Assembly: GCA_014727975.1 (NCBI GenBank)
Contig: WJMK01000010.1
Coordinates: 1 to 38,778 of the forward strand
Direction: 5' to 3'
Origin: Microcaldota archaeon
Lineage (GTDB): Archaea > Micrarchaeota > Micrarchaeia > Anstonellales > Bilamarchaeaceae
DNA: 38,778 nucleotides
Shown: piece after piece, positions 22,230 through 29,780 of the stretch
Position numbering within the stretch: position 1 is the stretch's first letter
Layout: the number at the start of each line of letters is the position of its first letter
The notes under the pieces: model-generated
What the model saw: only the letters and a program-made list of their open reading frames with translations
Told to the model about the DNA's origin: nothing
Databases searched by the model: none
Program-made: the position numbers and the translations under genes

Positions 22230-25064
22230 TCAGGCTTTCTCCGCCTTTATCTTTACAATTCTTCCGTCAACTTCCCATGATTTTGCTTTCTTGTCTCCTT
22301 CAAGGTCTGCAAAATCAATAGATTTTGTATTGGTCGAGGCCATTATTTCTTTCTTGTTTTTCTCCACAATTGCCTTGATCTCATCTTCAAGGTCCATAAC
22401 TACCGAAACCCTGTCTTTTTCAACAAGCCCAAGGCCTTTCCTGAGCATCTGGACCCTCCTTGCAATCTCATTTGTCATTGCTTCGGAATAGAGCTCTTCG
22501 CTCATTTCGCAATCAAGGCAGACCTTTCCTTCAGGCACATCTGAGGAAGCAAACCTCTGGGGCTCGCTGCCGGCAGAAACGCTCTTTACGTTAATCAGCC
22601 TTGCAAGTATCGGGGCAAGCGTATTTACTGAGTCAATGTGGTCCTGGGATTCTGATTGGAGGTATGCTTCTGAAAGCGGCCAGCGCAGCTTAATCTTTTT
22701 TTCCTGCCTGAGCTCCAGGAAAGCCGGTATCAGCTCCCTTATATGCTCGAACTGCTTTTCAAGCGCAGGGTCAATCTCGCCTTCCCTCATTTCTGCAAGA
22801 GGATAAAGGGAAACTGATTCCTCTTTCTCGAAGTTCCTGAAGAATTTCTGGTAAACGAATTCAGGGAGGAACGGGGAAACTACTGAAAGCATCTTGAGCA
22901 CCCCCAGCACTGAAGCATAAATGGCAAAGAGTGCCCCTTCCCCCTCTCCTTTGGAGATCCGCTCTTTTGCAACCTTCATGTAGAATTTGCTCAGGTCCTC
23001 AACCAGGAAAAGTTTGAGGGCCTTTGCCGCATCATTCATTTCATATCTCTCAAATGCCGCATTGAACTCTTTCCTTGTATTGTTGAGCCTTGAGAGGAGC
23101 CACCTGTCTTCAACCTTAAGCTCTGTGTCTTTTATTTTCTCTTCCGGATAAAACCTGGTCAGGTAAACATACAGGTTGTAGAGCACATCAAGGACTCCAT
23201 GGGCCTCCTTGAGTGAAACCCAGTTGAACTTCTGCTCGTCCCAGATTGTGTTTGAAAGCCCCCAGAGCCGGAATGAATCGGCTCCATATTTCTCCAGTAT
23301 GTCCTCCACCGGCACGAAGTTTCCTACGGACTTGCTCATCTTCTCCCCTTTCTCATCCACGAAAAAGCCGTGCATTATCACCCTCTTGTAGGGGCATTTT
23401 CCGTCCTTCACTACCCCTGAGCCAAGCAGCGAGTAAAACCAGCCCCTTATCTGGTCCTGGCCTTCAAGAATGCAGTCAGCCTGGCCATAGCTCTCCCTTT
23501 CCTTCTTGCTGAGTGATGCCCATACCGCATTTCCTGAATCAAACCATACGTCCAGCACATCCGGGACCCTCTTCATTTCCCCTCCGCATTCAGGGCACTT
23601 GAAAGACTTTTCATCTATGTATGGGCGGTGGAGCTCCTTTATCTCCCCAAGCTCCTTCTTGTCCGAAAGCACTTTCATGCCTCCGCAATCCTTGCTTGCG
23701 CATTTCCAGATTGGGAGGGGTATTCCCCAGTACCTCTGCCTGGAAATGCACCAGTCGGGCGCATCCCTTACAAAGTCCCTGAACCTGTTCCTTGCAAATT
23801 CGGGCTGCCAGGCAGTATGGTCAATCTCTTCCTGCATTTTTTCCTTGAGCTTGGAAACTTCGATAAACCACTGCTTTGTTGTGAGGAAAATAAGTGGGTT
23901 CTTGCACCTCCAGCAATGGGGGTAGCGGTGCTTTATCCTTGATTCATGGACAAGAAGGCCCATCTCTTCTAGAAGCTTGATTATTTCCGGGTTTGCTGCG
24001 CGAACGTTCTTTCCTGCAAGCTCCCCTGCCTCTTCTGTATACCTGCCCTGTGCATCCACCGGGCAGAACGGCTCAATCCCGAACCTTTTTCCTATTATGA
24101 AATCTTCTGGACCGTGGCCGGGAGCCGTGTGGACCAGGCCGCTGCCCTCTTCAAGCGTAACATATTCATCGCTTAGCACAACCCTCCGGTTTGCCTCTTT
24201 CCTGATTTTGTCCTGGAAGGGGTGCTCGTATTCTACCTTTTCAAGCTTCTTCCCTATAAATTCCTCAAGAACTGTGCCTGCCTCTCCAGTGAGCTCAAGC
24301 AGGTAGTCCATGCGCTCTTTTGCAACAACCCAGACCTCATTGCCTACTTTTACTCGCAGGTAAGGGAGGTTCGGGTGGACCATCACTGCCATGTTGGAAG
24401 TAAGGGTCCAGGGCGTTGTTGTCCATACTATGAGGAATTCATTGTCCCTGTCCTTTATCCGGAACTTCACGAATATGCTGGGGTCGGTTTCCTCCCCGTA
24501 TTCAAGCTCATAATTTGCCATGGTGGTCTCGCATCTGTGGCAATAGGGGAGCACATATACGCCTTCTGTAAGCAGGCCGAGCTCATTTGCCCTGGCTATG
24601 ATTGCCCAGGATGATTCGATATATGCATCCTTGTATGTGATGTATGGGTTGTCCCAGTCCATCCATACTCCAAAGCTCTTGAACTGGTTGCTCATCACCC
24701 CTATGTATTTTGTTGCAAAATCCTTGCATTCCTCTATGAACTTCCCTATCCCGTATTTCTCTATTTCCTGCTTGTTCTTTATCTTTAGCTCCCTTTCCAC
24801 CTTTACTTCAATGGGGAGGCCATGGGTGTCGAACCCTGGCTGCACGCGCACATTGTATCCCCTGCCCCTCCAGAACCTGCAGATTGCATCCTTTGCGCAT
24901 TTGTTCCATCCGGTTCCTGGGTGGATCTGCCCTGTTGCGTACGGAGGGCCGTCACAGAAATAATAGTTCTCGCCTTTCTTGCGCGAATTCTTTACTTTCT
25001 CATAAATCTGGTTTTTTTCCCAGAACTCCAGGATTTCTTTCTCAACTGCCTTGTGATCATACAT
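22230..25064 (-). CDS. ileS: Isoleucyl-tRNA synthetase
   Basis: The 944-residue class I enzyme charges tRNA-Ile. PPYATGQIHPGTGWNKCAKD holds the first signature as HPGT, close to the HxGT form I recall in archaeal and eukaryotic-type IleRS. The editing domain is visible (LIVWTTTPWTLTSNMAVMVH), as are Zn-type CxxC pairs (CRFW/CHRCE, CWRCK, CPECGG), WFDSGNAVWASL, and the KMSKS loop EKGEKMSKSVGNFVP. The C-terminal anticodon-binding and editing-support regions are full length. The ATG is preceded by GGTG; a promoter is likely in the 134-base gap upstream. Confidence 0.96.
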   Translation of the reverse strand: MYDHKAVEKEILEFWEKNQIYEKVKNSRKKGENYYFCDGPPYATGQIHPGTGWNKCAKDAICRFWRGRGYNVRVQPGFDTHGLPIEVKVERELKIKNKQEIEKYGIGKFIEECKDFATKYIGVMSNQFKSFGVWMDWDNPYITYKDAYIESSWAIIARANELGLLTEGVYVLPYCHRCETTMANYELEYGEETDPSIFVKFRIKDRDNEFLIVWTTTPWTLTSNMAVMVHPNLPYLRVKVGNEVWVVAKERMDYLLELTGEAGTVLEEFIGKKLEKVEYEHPFQDKIRKEANRRVVLSDEYVTLEEGSGLVHTAPGHGPEDFIIGKRFGIEPFCPVDAQGRYTEEAGELAGKNVRAANPEIIKLLEEMGLLVHESRIKHRYPHCWRCKNPLIFLTTKQWFIEVSKLKEKMQEEIDHTAWQPEFARNRFRDFVRDAPDWCISRQRYWGIPLPIWKCASKDCGGMKVLSDKKELGEIKELHRPYIDEKSFKCPECGGEMKRVPDVLDVWFDSGNAVWASLSKKERESYGQADCILEGQDQIRGWFYSLLGSGVVKDGKCPYKRVIMHGFFVDEKGEKMSKSVGNFVPVEDILEKYGADSFRLWGLSNTIWDEQKFNWVSLKEAHGVLDVLYNLYVYLTRFYPEEKIKDTELKVEDRWLLSRLNNTRKEFNAAFERYEMNDAAKALKLFLVEDLSKFYMKVAKERISKGEGEGALFAIYASVLGVLKMLSVVSPFLPEFVYQKFFRNFEKEESVSLYPLAEMREGEIDPALEKQFEHIRELIPAFLELRQEKKIKLRWPLSEAYLQSESQDHIDSVNTLAPILARLINVKSVSAGSEPQRFASSDVPEGKVCLDCEMSEELYSEAMTNEIARRVQMLRKGLGLVEKDRVSVVMDLEDEIKAIVEKNKKEIMASTNTKSIDFADLEGDKKAKSWEVDGRIVKIKAEKA

Positions 25065-25172
25065 AAATAATACACCATTTAGGGAGGGATATGGAATAGA
25101 AAAGAAAATAAAATACTACCCTGCCCAGTCCCAAAACAATATCCCAAAAATAGAGGGAGGTGGTTCTGCCGG

Positions 25173-25189
25173 GGGGCGCACTTTGCCCC
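25173..25189 (-). terminator. GC-rich hairpin after the KaiC-like gene (possible terminator)
   Basis: GGGGC at 25173-25177 pairs with GCCCC at 25185-25189 over a 7-base loop, about 10 bases after the KaiC-like stop. On the minus strand a CTATTTTTG stretch follows about 20 bases later. The rest of the 25065-25198 gap holds only A/T-rich sequence expected for the ileS promoter. Confidence 0.3.
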
Positions 25190-25198
25190 TACCTGGCA

Positions 25199-25885
25199 TC
25201 AGAAGACTTTCTCCCCAACAAAGATTTTTATTCCGTTTGGGGTGAGCTTGAAAGGGATTTTTTCCTTCTTGTGGTCTGTCCCCCTCATCTTGTAAACCTC
25301 AACTGCCTTTATCCTCTGCTCCGCCTTGCCAAGATTGTATAAGTTGATGATCCCGTCCAGTACAAAGTGCTCAATGTCGAATTTCGAAGTTGCAAGGTCC
25401 TGGTTAGGCGCCTCAACAGTCATTATCGCTGTAATGTCCAGGTTCCTGAGCAGGGAGAAGAACTCGAACATTGTCTGCCTGTATTCGGATTCATCCTTGA
25501 ATGCAAGCCGTACCATCGTTGCTGAATCGATAACTGCCCTGCGTATATCATTCTCTGCAATCCTCTCTTCCAGGGTTTCTGCAATATCCTCGAGCATGAA
25601 CCTGTCCGGCTTTATTATTTCCATCTTTTTTGCGGAAATCAGGTCTGCCATGTCTGTGAAGCCTGTGAATGTTGCGCTCATGTTCTCAATAATGTCTTCA
25701 GGGGTTTCCTCCAGGGAGATGTACACTCCATTCTCGCCCATCTGGGCCCCCCTGTAGATGTACTCAAATGAAAATGATGTCTTGCATGCGCCCGGCCCTC
25801 CGTTCAGCGCAATGTGCCTGTGTATGGGGATTCCCCCATTCAGGATTTCGTCCATGCCTGCAATTCCTGTCTTTACCCTTTCCAT
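25199..25885 (-). CDS. KaiC/RadA-like P-loop ATPase with atypical Walker A
   Basis: The 228-residue single-domain product starts MERVKTGIAGMDEILNGGIP, the usual opening of archaeal KaiC-like proteins. Walker A at 29-36 reads GGPGACKT, with Cys34 where the canonical motif has Gly (codon TGC). GVYISLEETPEDI and RRAVIDSATMVRL (Walker B region) follow, then LDGIINLYNLGKAEQRIKAV and KMRGTDHKKEKIPFKLTPNG as in KaiC families. Such proteins often act in signalling or in regulating archaeal motility, but no partner gene is adjacent. It shares a TATA region with rfcS. Confidence 0.85.
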   Translation of the reverse strand: MERVKTGIAGMDEILNGGIPIHRHIALNGGPGACKTSFSFEYIYRGAQMGENGVYISLEETPEDIIENMSATFTGFTDMADLISAKKMEIIKPDRFMLEDIAETLEERIAENDIRRAVIDSATMVRLAFKDESEYRQTMFEFFSLLRNLDITAIMTVEAPNQDLATSKFDIEHFVLDGIINLYNLGKAEQRIKAVEVYKMRGTDHKKEKIPFKLTPNGIKIFVGEKVF

Positions 25886-25915
25886 ATTACCACTCTGAAA
25901 TACGATTCATGGAGA

Positions 25916-25926
25916 ATATTTATATG
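25916..25926. promoter_or_regulatory. Shared TATA region for the KaiC-like gene and rfcS
   Basis: ATATTTATATG reads CATATAAATAT on the minus strand. It is about 36 bases from the KaiC-like ATG and about 44 bases from the rfcS ATG. Both would then have short leaders; the rfcS leader contains GAGGTG. Confidence 0.5.
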
Positions 25927-25964
25927 CTTAATTACCCAAAGCCCTATGCATAGAGGTGGGAGCA

Positions 25965-26936
25965 ATGGAAACAGATTTTCTTCCCTGGACAGAGAAATAC
26001 AGGCCTAAATCACTTTCAGAGGTAATGGGGCAGGAGGAGACAGTTAAGTCCCTTTCTGCTTTTGTGAAGGCAAAAAACATGCCTAATATGCTTTTTGCAG
26101 GGCCTCCCGGAATAGGAAAGACCACAGCAACCCTTGCCCTGGCCCATGATTTGTACGGGAAGAGCCTGGAGGGCAACCTGCTTGAGTTAAATGCATCAGA
26201 TGAGCGGGGAATCAATATAGTTCGTGGTAAAATAAAGGATTTTGCCCGCAGTGTTTCCATGGGTGAGAAGGTCCCTTTCAAGCTAATTTTCCTGGATGAG
26301 GCTGATGCGCTCACCCCGGATGCGCAGCATGCGCTCCGCAGGACGATGGAGATGTATTCTCCGGTTACCCGCTTTATCCTTTCATGCAACTACTCATCTA
26401 AAATAATCGAGCCTGTGCAAAGCAGGTGTGCGGTCTTCCGCTTCCTCCCGCTTACTGATTCCCAGGTCCACAGGATGATTAAGCATGTTGCAGACAAGGA
26501 GGGGCTCGATGTGGATGAAGGGGCAGAGGAGGCAATTGCGTATGTTTCCCAGGGAGATATGCGCAAGGCAATCAATGCCCTGCAGGGAGCAGCCATCCAC
26601 TCCAAAAACATTACAGAAGAGATAATTTACAAGATTTCCTCCCGGGCCCGCCCAAAGGAAATAAGGGAGATGGTTGATGCTGCATACGGGGGAAACTTCC
26701 TTGATTCCCGCAAGATGCTGCTGGACTTAAGCACCCAGTACGGGCTCTCCGGCTCAGACATAATACTGCAGGTTTACCGGGAGGTGGTGAACCTGGAAAT
26801 CCCGGAGAAAAAGAAGGTTGCGCTCGTGGACCGGATAGGTGAATATGATTTCCGGCTTGTGGAAGGTGCAAACGAGCACATCCAGGTTGAGGCGCTCCTG
26901 GCGCAGATTATGCTGCTTGGGATGGAACGGGAATAA
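25965..26936 (+). CDS. rfcS: Replication factor C small subunit (clamp loader)
   Basis: The 323-residue AAA+ protein loads the PCNA clamp together with RfcL. It shows WTEKYRPKSLSEVMGQEETV (RFC box), Walker A GPPGIGKTT, Walker B LIFLDEADAL, sensor 1 FILSCNYSSKI and the SRC motif VQSRCAVFRF, followed by the helical collar domain. No intein is present. GTG at 25956 is an alternative start, but GAGGTG is better spaced for the ATG at 25965. It ends one base from the converging gene. Confidence 0.95.
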   Translation: METDFLPWTEKYRPKSLSEVMGQEETVKSLSAFVKAKNMPNMLFAGPPGIGKTTATLALAHDLYGKSLEGNLLELNASDERGINIVRGKIKDFARSVSMGEKVPFKLIFLDEADALTPDAQHALRRTMEMYSPVTRFILSCNYSSKIIEPVQSRCAVFRFLPLTDSQVHRMIKHVADKEGLDVDEGAEEAIAYVSQGDMRKAINALQGAAIHSKNITEEIIYKISSRARPKEIREMVDAAYGGNFLDSRKMLLDLSTQYGLSGSDIILQVYREVVNLEIPEKKKVALVDRIGEYDFRLVEGANEHIQVEALLAQIMLLGMERE

Positions 26937-26937
26937 C

Positions 26938-27435
26938 CTAAGCCCTTGCTTTCTTTTTTTCCTCAGGTGTTGCAGAAACCAGCTGCACCGGAACCTTGTC
27001 CTGGCTGCTTAGGAACTGCAGGAACTCTTCTCCCTCCCGGTTGTTTTTGGGGATAATGTGCAGCCGGCCTTCGGCGTTTTCCAGGGAATAGTGTATCCCT
27101 TCCCTGAATTTTGTCGCACCTGGCACATCATCGTTGCTGAGTTCCTTCACCAGCTCATCTGCAGAAATGCTTTCTGAAGCCACTTCATAAACGGCAGGCT
27201 CTGTGTCTGCTTCAATCACAGTAACCTGTGTGGGGCCAAGGTCTTCGGCATTGTAGGTTCCGAGAAGGGACTTTAGTTCCGGGTTTTCTGTATTGACTGT
27301 GATATTTCCGTTGAATGGGTTCTCCACCATTGTGTAGTCTCTTTCCGGGCCCTCCTGGAAACGGGATCTTATCTCTTCCATTGCAATCCTTGCATCCGCG
27401 CCATTTATCTTATAGCTCCTTCTCTCTCCAGCCAT
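26938..27435 (-). CDS. Unknown soluble protein with possible internal duplication
   Basis: The 165-residue acidic, soluble product has no TM or signal peptide. Two halves look alike: YTMVENPFNGNITVNTENPE...SLLGTY...PTQVTVIEAD (about 34-80) and YSLENAEGRLHIIPKNNREG...FLQFLS...PVQLVSATP (about 116-158). Each is preceded by a helix. This suggests a duplicated alpha/beta module. The tail is basic (EEKKKARA). I do not recognise the family. It lies just downstream of tRNA-Glu on the same strand, after that gene's T-run, and converges with rfcS. Confidence 0.65.
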   Translation of the reverse strand: MAGERRSYKINGADARIAMEEIRSRFQEGPERDYTMVENPFNGNITVNTENPELKSLLGTYNAEDLGPTQVTVIEADTEPAVYEVASESISADELVKELSNDDVPGATKFREGIHYSLENAEGRLHIIPKNNREGEEFLQFLSSQDKVPVQLVSATPEEKKKARA

Positions 27436-27470
27436 TTGAATCGCCTGGATATAACTAACAAAGAAAGATT

Positions 27471-27478
27471 AAAAAAAA
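27471..27478 (-). terminator. T-run after tRNA-Glu
   Basis: Eight T residues on the minus strand lie about 6 bases after the tRNA 3' end. Such runs are typical archaeal termination signals. Confidence 0.5.
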
Positions 27479-27483
27479 TAGGA

Positions 27484-27558
27484 TGCTCCCGCCGGGATTC
27501 GAACCCGGGCTACCGGAGTGAAAGTCCGGTGTCCTTGACCGGGCTGGACTACGGGAGC
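27484..27558 (-). tRNA. tRNA-Glu (anticodon UUC)
   Basis: The 75-base cloverleaf folds cleanly. The acceptor stem is GCTCCCG/CGGGAGC with discriminator A. The D-arm is GTC/GAC with a long loop, as in tRNA-Glu. The anticodon stem CCGGA/TCCGG holds loop CTTTCAC (anticodon UUC). The T-arm is CCGGG/CCCGG with loop TTCGAAT. There is no intron, and CCA is not encoded. A 45-base nested hairpin ends only 5 bases before its 5' end. Confidence 0.96.
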
Positions 27559-27563
27559 TCATG

Positions 27564-27608
27564 TTTTGAAGTGCACGCAGGCAACCCTGCGGCAAAAGCG
27601 CTTCAAAA
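27564..27608 (-). ncRNA. Nested hairpin directly upstream of tRNA-Glu (candidate structured RNA or leader)
   Basis: An 11-bp outer stem (27564-27574 with 27598-27608, one G-T pair) encloses an uneven internal loop of 1 and 6 bases. A 6-bp inner stem (27576-27581 with 27586-27591) is closed by a 4-base loop. In minus orientation an ACA overlaps the 3' foot of the stem. It could be a tRNA leader structure, a small RNA, or an end signal for tmk. No kink-turn is visible, so an H/ACA guide RNA is only a possibility. Confidence 0.45.
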
Positions 27609-27619
27609 TCTGAAATAAA

Positions 27620-27638
27620 ACTCCATAACTAATGGAGT
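27620..27638 (-). terminator. Hairpin with T-rich tail after tmk
   Basis: ACTCCAT at 27620-27626 pairs with ATGGAGT at 27632-27638 over a 5-base loop. On the minus strand TTTTATTT follows at once. It could terminate tmk, or be the 5' end of the RNA expected from the box A at 27660-27671. Confidence 0.4.
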
Positions 27639-27659
27639 GAGTGAAAATTTAGAAGAATA

Positions 27660-27671
27660 CTATATAAAAAG
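27660..27671 (-). promoter_or_regulatory. Box A between tmk and tRNA-Glu
   Basis: The minus strand reads CCTTTTTATATA, containing an exact TTTATATA. Initiation would fall near 27638, giving an RNA that runs through both hairpins into tRNA-Glu. Confidence 0.5.
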
Positions 27672-27678
27672 GGCACGC

Positions 27679-28260
27679 TTAGCTTATAAGCTTCAGGATT
27701 TCCTTATGGAGCTCTCCCGGGGGCTTTGTTGCGTCGAGAACAACCCACTCCTGGCAAAGAAAGGAATCCTCTTTTAATGTGAGGAAGCGCTCCCGCACAT
27801 GCTTTAGGTATCCGGTATCCTCATCATAGCGGTCCGGATCTTTGCCCTCCTTTTGCTTTTGCTTTATCTTGCGCTCGTGCGCAACTTCAGGGGAGAGGTC
27901 AAGCAGGATTACCTTGTCCGGGCGCACAAACCCAATATCTGAGACTAAATCCTTTGCCTGGCCATAGGAAAAATGCTTGTCATATGCAATGGTGGAGAAC
28001 ACATATCGGTCGATTATGCAGGTTTCCAAAGTGTCCGCAAGCCTTTCCTGCTCGTTTGCAATATCCGCAAGGAAAAGCAGGAAAAGTGACTTGGGTGAAA
28101 TCTCGCGCTTCTTTTCCAGGTATTCCCGGATTGAGGGGAATTCAGGAGTAGGATATTTAAAATGGGTGAAATCTATCTTCTCTTTCAGTAGGGCAATCTG
28201 TGTATCCTTTCCGCATCCGTCCACGCCTTCCAGCACAAATTTGATGTTACCACCTACCAA
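27679..28260 (-). CDS. tmk: Thymidylate kinase
   Basis: The roughly 193-residue product makes dTDP from dTMP. The P-loop is FVLEGVDGCGKDTQ, the substrate signature is CIIDRYVFSTIAYDKHFSYG with the DRY motif, and a lid contains DPDRYDEDTGYL. The start is uncertain: TTG at 28260 is the longest, directly after a stop, while GGTGG inside the first codons would suit an ATC or GTG start a few codons later. A TATA-like GGTATTTATTTTC lies about 40 bases upstream. It is divergent from pyrB. Confidence 0.9.
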   Translation of the reverse strand: MVGGNIKFVLEGVDGCGKDTQIALLKEKIDFTHFKYPTPEFPSIREYLEKKREISPKSLFLLFLADIANEQERLADTLETCIIDRYVFSTIAYDKHFSYGQAKDLVSDIGFVRPDKVILLDLSPEVAHERKIKQKQKEGKDPDRYDEDTGYLKHVRERFLTLKEDSFLCQEWVVLDATKPPGELHKEILKLIS

Positions 28261-28281
28261 TTATCAGAAGAAAAATACATA

Positions 28282-28318
28282 ATGCACGCAAGAAAATAAA
28301 TACCTTATCCATGCACGC
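28282..28318. repeat. Direct repeat ATGCACGC flanking the tmk promoter
   Basis: ATGCACGC occurs at 28282-28289 and 28311-28318, spaced 29 bases start to start, in the tmk/pyrB divergent gap. The pair flanks the TATA-like AAATAAATACC of tmk. It may be a regulatory site, or chance. Confidence 0.3.
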
Positions 28319-28326
28319 GTGAGGGG

Positions 28327-28337
28327 GGTTTATATGG
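28327..28337 (+). promoter_or_regulatory. pyrB: TATA box of the pyrBI operon
   Basis: GGTTTATATGG lies about 38 bases before the pyrB ATG. The short leader contains AAAGGTGGG 4 bases before the ATG. Confidence 0.5.
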
Positions 28338-28369
28338 GTATTTCTGCCTAAACCCTGAAAGGTGGGATT

Positions 28370-29284
28370 ATGGACTTAATATCTTTCAGGGACCTCAGCA
28401 AAGAGGACGTAGAAGAGTATTTCGCAAGGGCGGAAGAAATGGACAGGCAGCTTGAATCCGGGAAGGTTGAAAAGGTGGACGGGATTGTTGCAACAATGTT
28501 TTTTGAGCCCTCCACGCGGACCAAGCTTTCCTTCCAGAGCGCGGCCGAGCGGCTTGGGCTGCAGATTGTGGACTTCGTGGGCTCAACCTCTTCCCTCAAG
28601 AAAGGAGAGAGCTTTGAGGATACCATACGGACCGTGGACGGGTATGCAGACATCATAATAATAAGGCATCCTCTTGAAGGCAGTGCAAGGCTTGCTGCAG
28701 AATTCGCTGAAGCGCCCATCGCAAACGGGGGGGATGGGGGAAACCAGCACCCCTCCCAGACGCTCCTGGACCTTTACACACTAAAGAAAATGAAGGGGGA
28801 TATCGGGGCTTTGAATGTGCACCTCGTAGGGGACCTTAAGCACGCACGGACAATGCGCTCCCTGCTCTACGGGCTGGGGATGTTTGGGGCAAAGGTGAAG
28901 CTTGTTGCGCCCAAAGGGCTGGAAATGGCGCGGGATGCGATTGCAGATGTGAAAAAGAAGTTCGGGATGGAAGTGGAAGAATCCGAAACCATTGACTTCA
29001 GGGGTGCGGACGTAGTATATGTATGCAGGATACAGGAGGAGAGGTTTGAGGACAAGTATGAGGCAATGAGCGTGAAGAAAAAATTCACAATCAAGCCGGA
29101 ATACCTGCAGGGGGTAAAAGAAGACATGATCATACTGCACCCCCTCCCGAAGATTGATGAGATCCCCCCTGAAGTGGACAAGAGCAGGCATGCAAAATAC
29201 TTTGACCAGGCAAAGAACGGAATCCCGATGAGGATGGCTATTATGAAGAAGATGCTGGGCCCTGCCCGGCAGGATAAAGGGTGA
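28370..29284 (+). CDS. pyrB: Aspartate carbamoyltransferase catalytic chain
   Basis: The 304-residue enzyme joins carbamoyl phosphate and aspartate, the committed step of pyrimidine synthesis. It shows the carbamoyl-phosphate motif FFEPSTRTKLSF, the 80s loop GSTSSLKKGESFEDTIR, NGGDGGNQHPSQTLLDLYTL, HLVGDLKHARTMRSLLYGL, and the aspartate-binding ILHPLPKIDEI. It is full length. The regulatory chain gene follows directly, as in other archaea with allosteric ATCase. Confidence 0.96.
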   Translation: MDLISFRDLSKEDVEEYFARAEEMDRQLESGKVEKVDGIVATMFFEPSTRTKLSFQSAAERLGLQIVDFVGSTSSLKKGESFEDTIRTVDGYADIIIIRHPLEGSARLAAEFAEAPIANGGDGGNQHPSQTLLDLYTLKKMKGDIGALNVHLVGDLKHARTMRSLLYGLGMFGAKVKLVAPKGLEMARDAIADVKKKFGMEVEESETIDFRGADVVYVCRIQEERFEDKYEAMSVKKKFTIKPEYLQGVKEDMIILHPLPKIDEIPPEVDKSRHAKYFDQAKNGIPMRMAIMKKMLGPARQDKG

Positions 29285-29289
29285 TTTTG

Positions 29290-29724
29290 ATGGGCATTAC
29301 TGTAGACACAATCGAACAGGGGACTGTAGTGGACCACATCCAGCAGGGGATGGGAATCCGCGTAATGGACCTGCTTGGGATAGACAAGAACTATCCCCAC
29401 AGGGTTGCGCTTGTGATGAACGTGGGCAGCGGGAAAAGCGAGAAAAAAGACATCGTGAAGATTGAGGGCATCCTTGTATCAGAAGAGAAAACGGATGCAA
29501 TTGCCCTTATTTCCCCGAATGCGACCATCAACCATATCCAGGAAGGCAAGGTAGTGAAAAAGAAGAAGGCAGAGCTTCCGGACAGGATGGAGGGGGTCGG
29601 GAAATGCCCGAACCCAAAGTGCATCTCCAACCACCAGGATGTGCCTTCACGGTTTGCACTGGATGGAGAGGAATACAGGTGCGGGTACTGCGAAAGGAAG
29701 TTCAGGGCATCCGAGCTCGTTTAA
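29290..29724 (+). CDS. pyrI: Aspartate carbamoyltransferase regulatory chain
   Basis: The 144-residue product has the N-terminal nucleotide-binding domain (TVDTIEQGTVVDHIQQG; RVALVMNVGSGK) and the C-terminal zinc domain with C106, C111, C131 and C134 (CPNPKC...CGYC). This domain holds the catalytic trimers together and passes on CTP/ATP control. The frame opens at 29281, overlapping the pyrB stop, but GGGTG is correctly spaced for the ATG at 29290. A 9-bp hairpin begins 6 bases after the stop. Confidence 0.95.
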   Translation: MGITVDTIEQGTVVDHIQQGMGIRVMDLLGIDKNYPHRVALVMNVGSGKSEKKDIVKIEGILVSEEKTDAIALISPNATINHIQEGKVVKKKKAELPDRMEGVGKCPNPKCISNHQDVPSRFALDGEEYRCGYCERKFRASELV

Positions 29725-29729
29725 ACATA

Positions 29730-29752
29730 AAAAGGCACAACTGGTGCCTTTT
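29730..29752 (+). terminator. Perfect 9-bp hairpin between pyrI and prs (terminator or operator)
   Basis: AAAAGGCAC at 29730-29738 pairs with GTGCCTTTT at 29744-29752 over a 5-base loop. It lies just after the pyrI stop and overlaps the start of the prs TATA (TTTTATAACT, 29749-29758). It may end pyrBI transcription, or be a protein site controlling prs. Confidence 0.5.
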
Positions 29753-29758
29753 ATAACT
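29749..29758 (+). promoter_or_regulatory. prs: TATA box of prs
   Basis: TTTTATAACT is centred about 27 bases before the prs ATG, with no ribosome binding site. A leaderless transcript is expected. Confidence 0.5.
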
Positions 29759-29780
29759 ATTTCTTTCCCTTTTCTAGACC

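Noticed and set aside
22230-25064. HPGT instead of HIGH in IleRS as an anomaly
   Set aside because: An HxGT form is what I recall for archaeal and eukaryotic-type IleRS, so it is not treated as unusual.
27564-27608. Firm call of an H/ACA guide RNA
   Set aside because: The ACA placement is suggestive, but the upper stem is short and no kink-turn for L7Ae is visible. Kept only as a possibility.
27436-27618. 60-codon plus-strand open frame
   Set aside because: It runs through the antisense of tRNA-Glu and its leader hairpin; the RNA gene explains the sequence.
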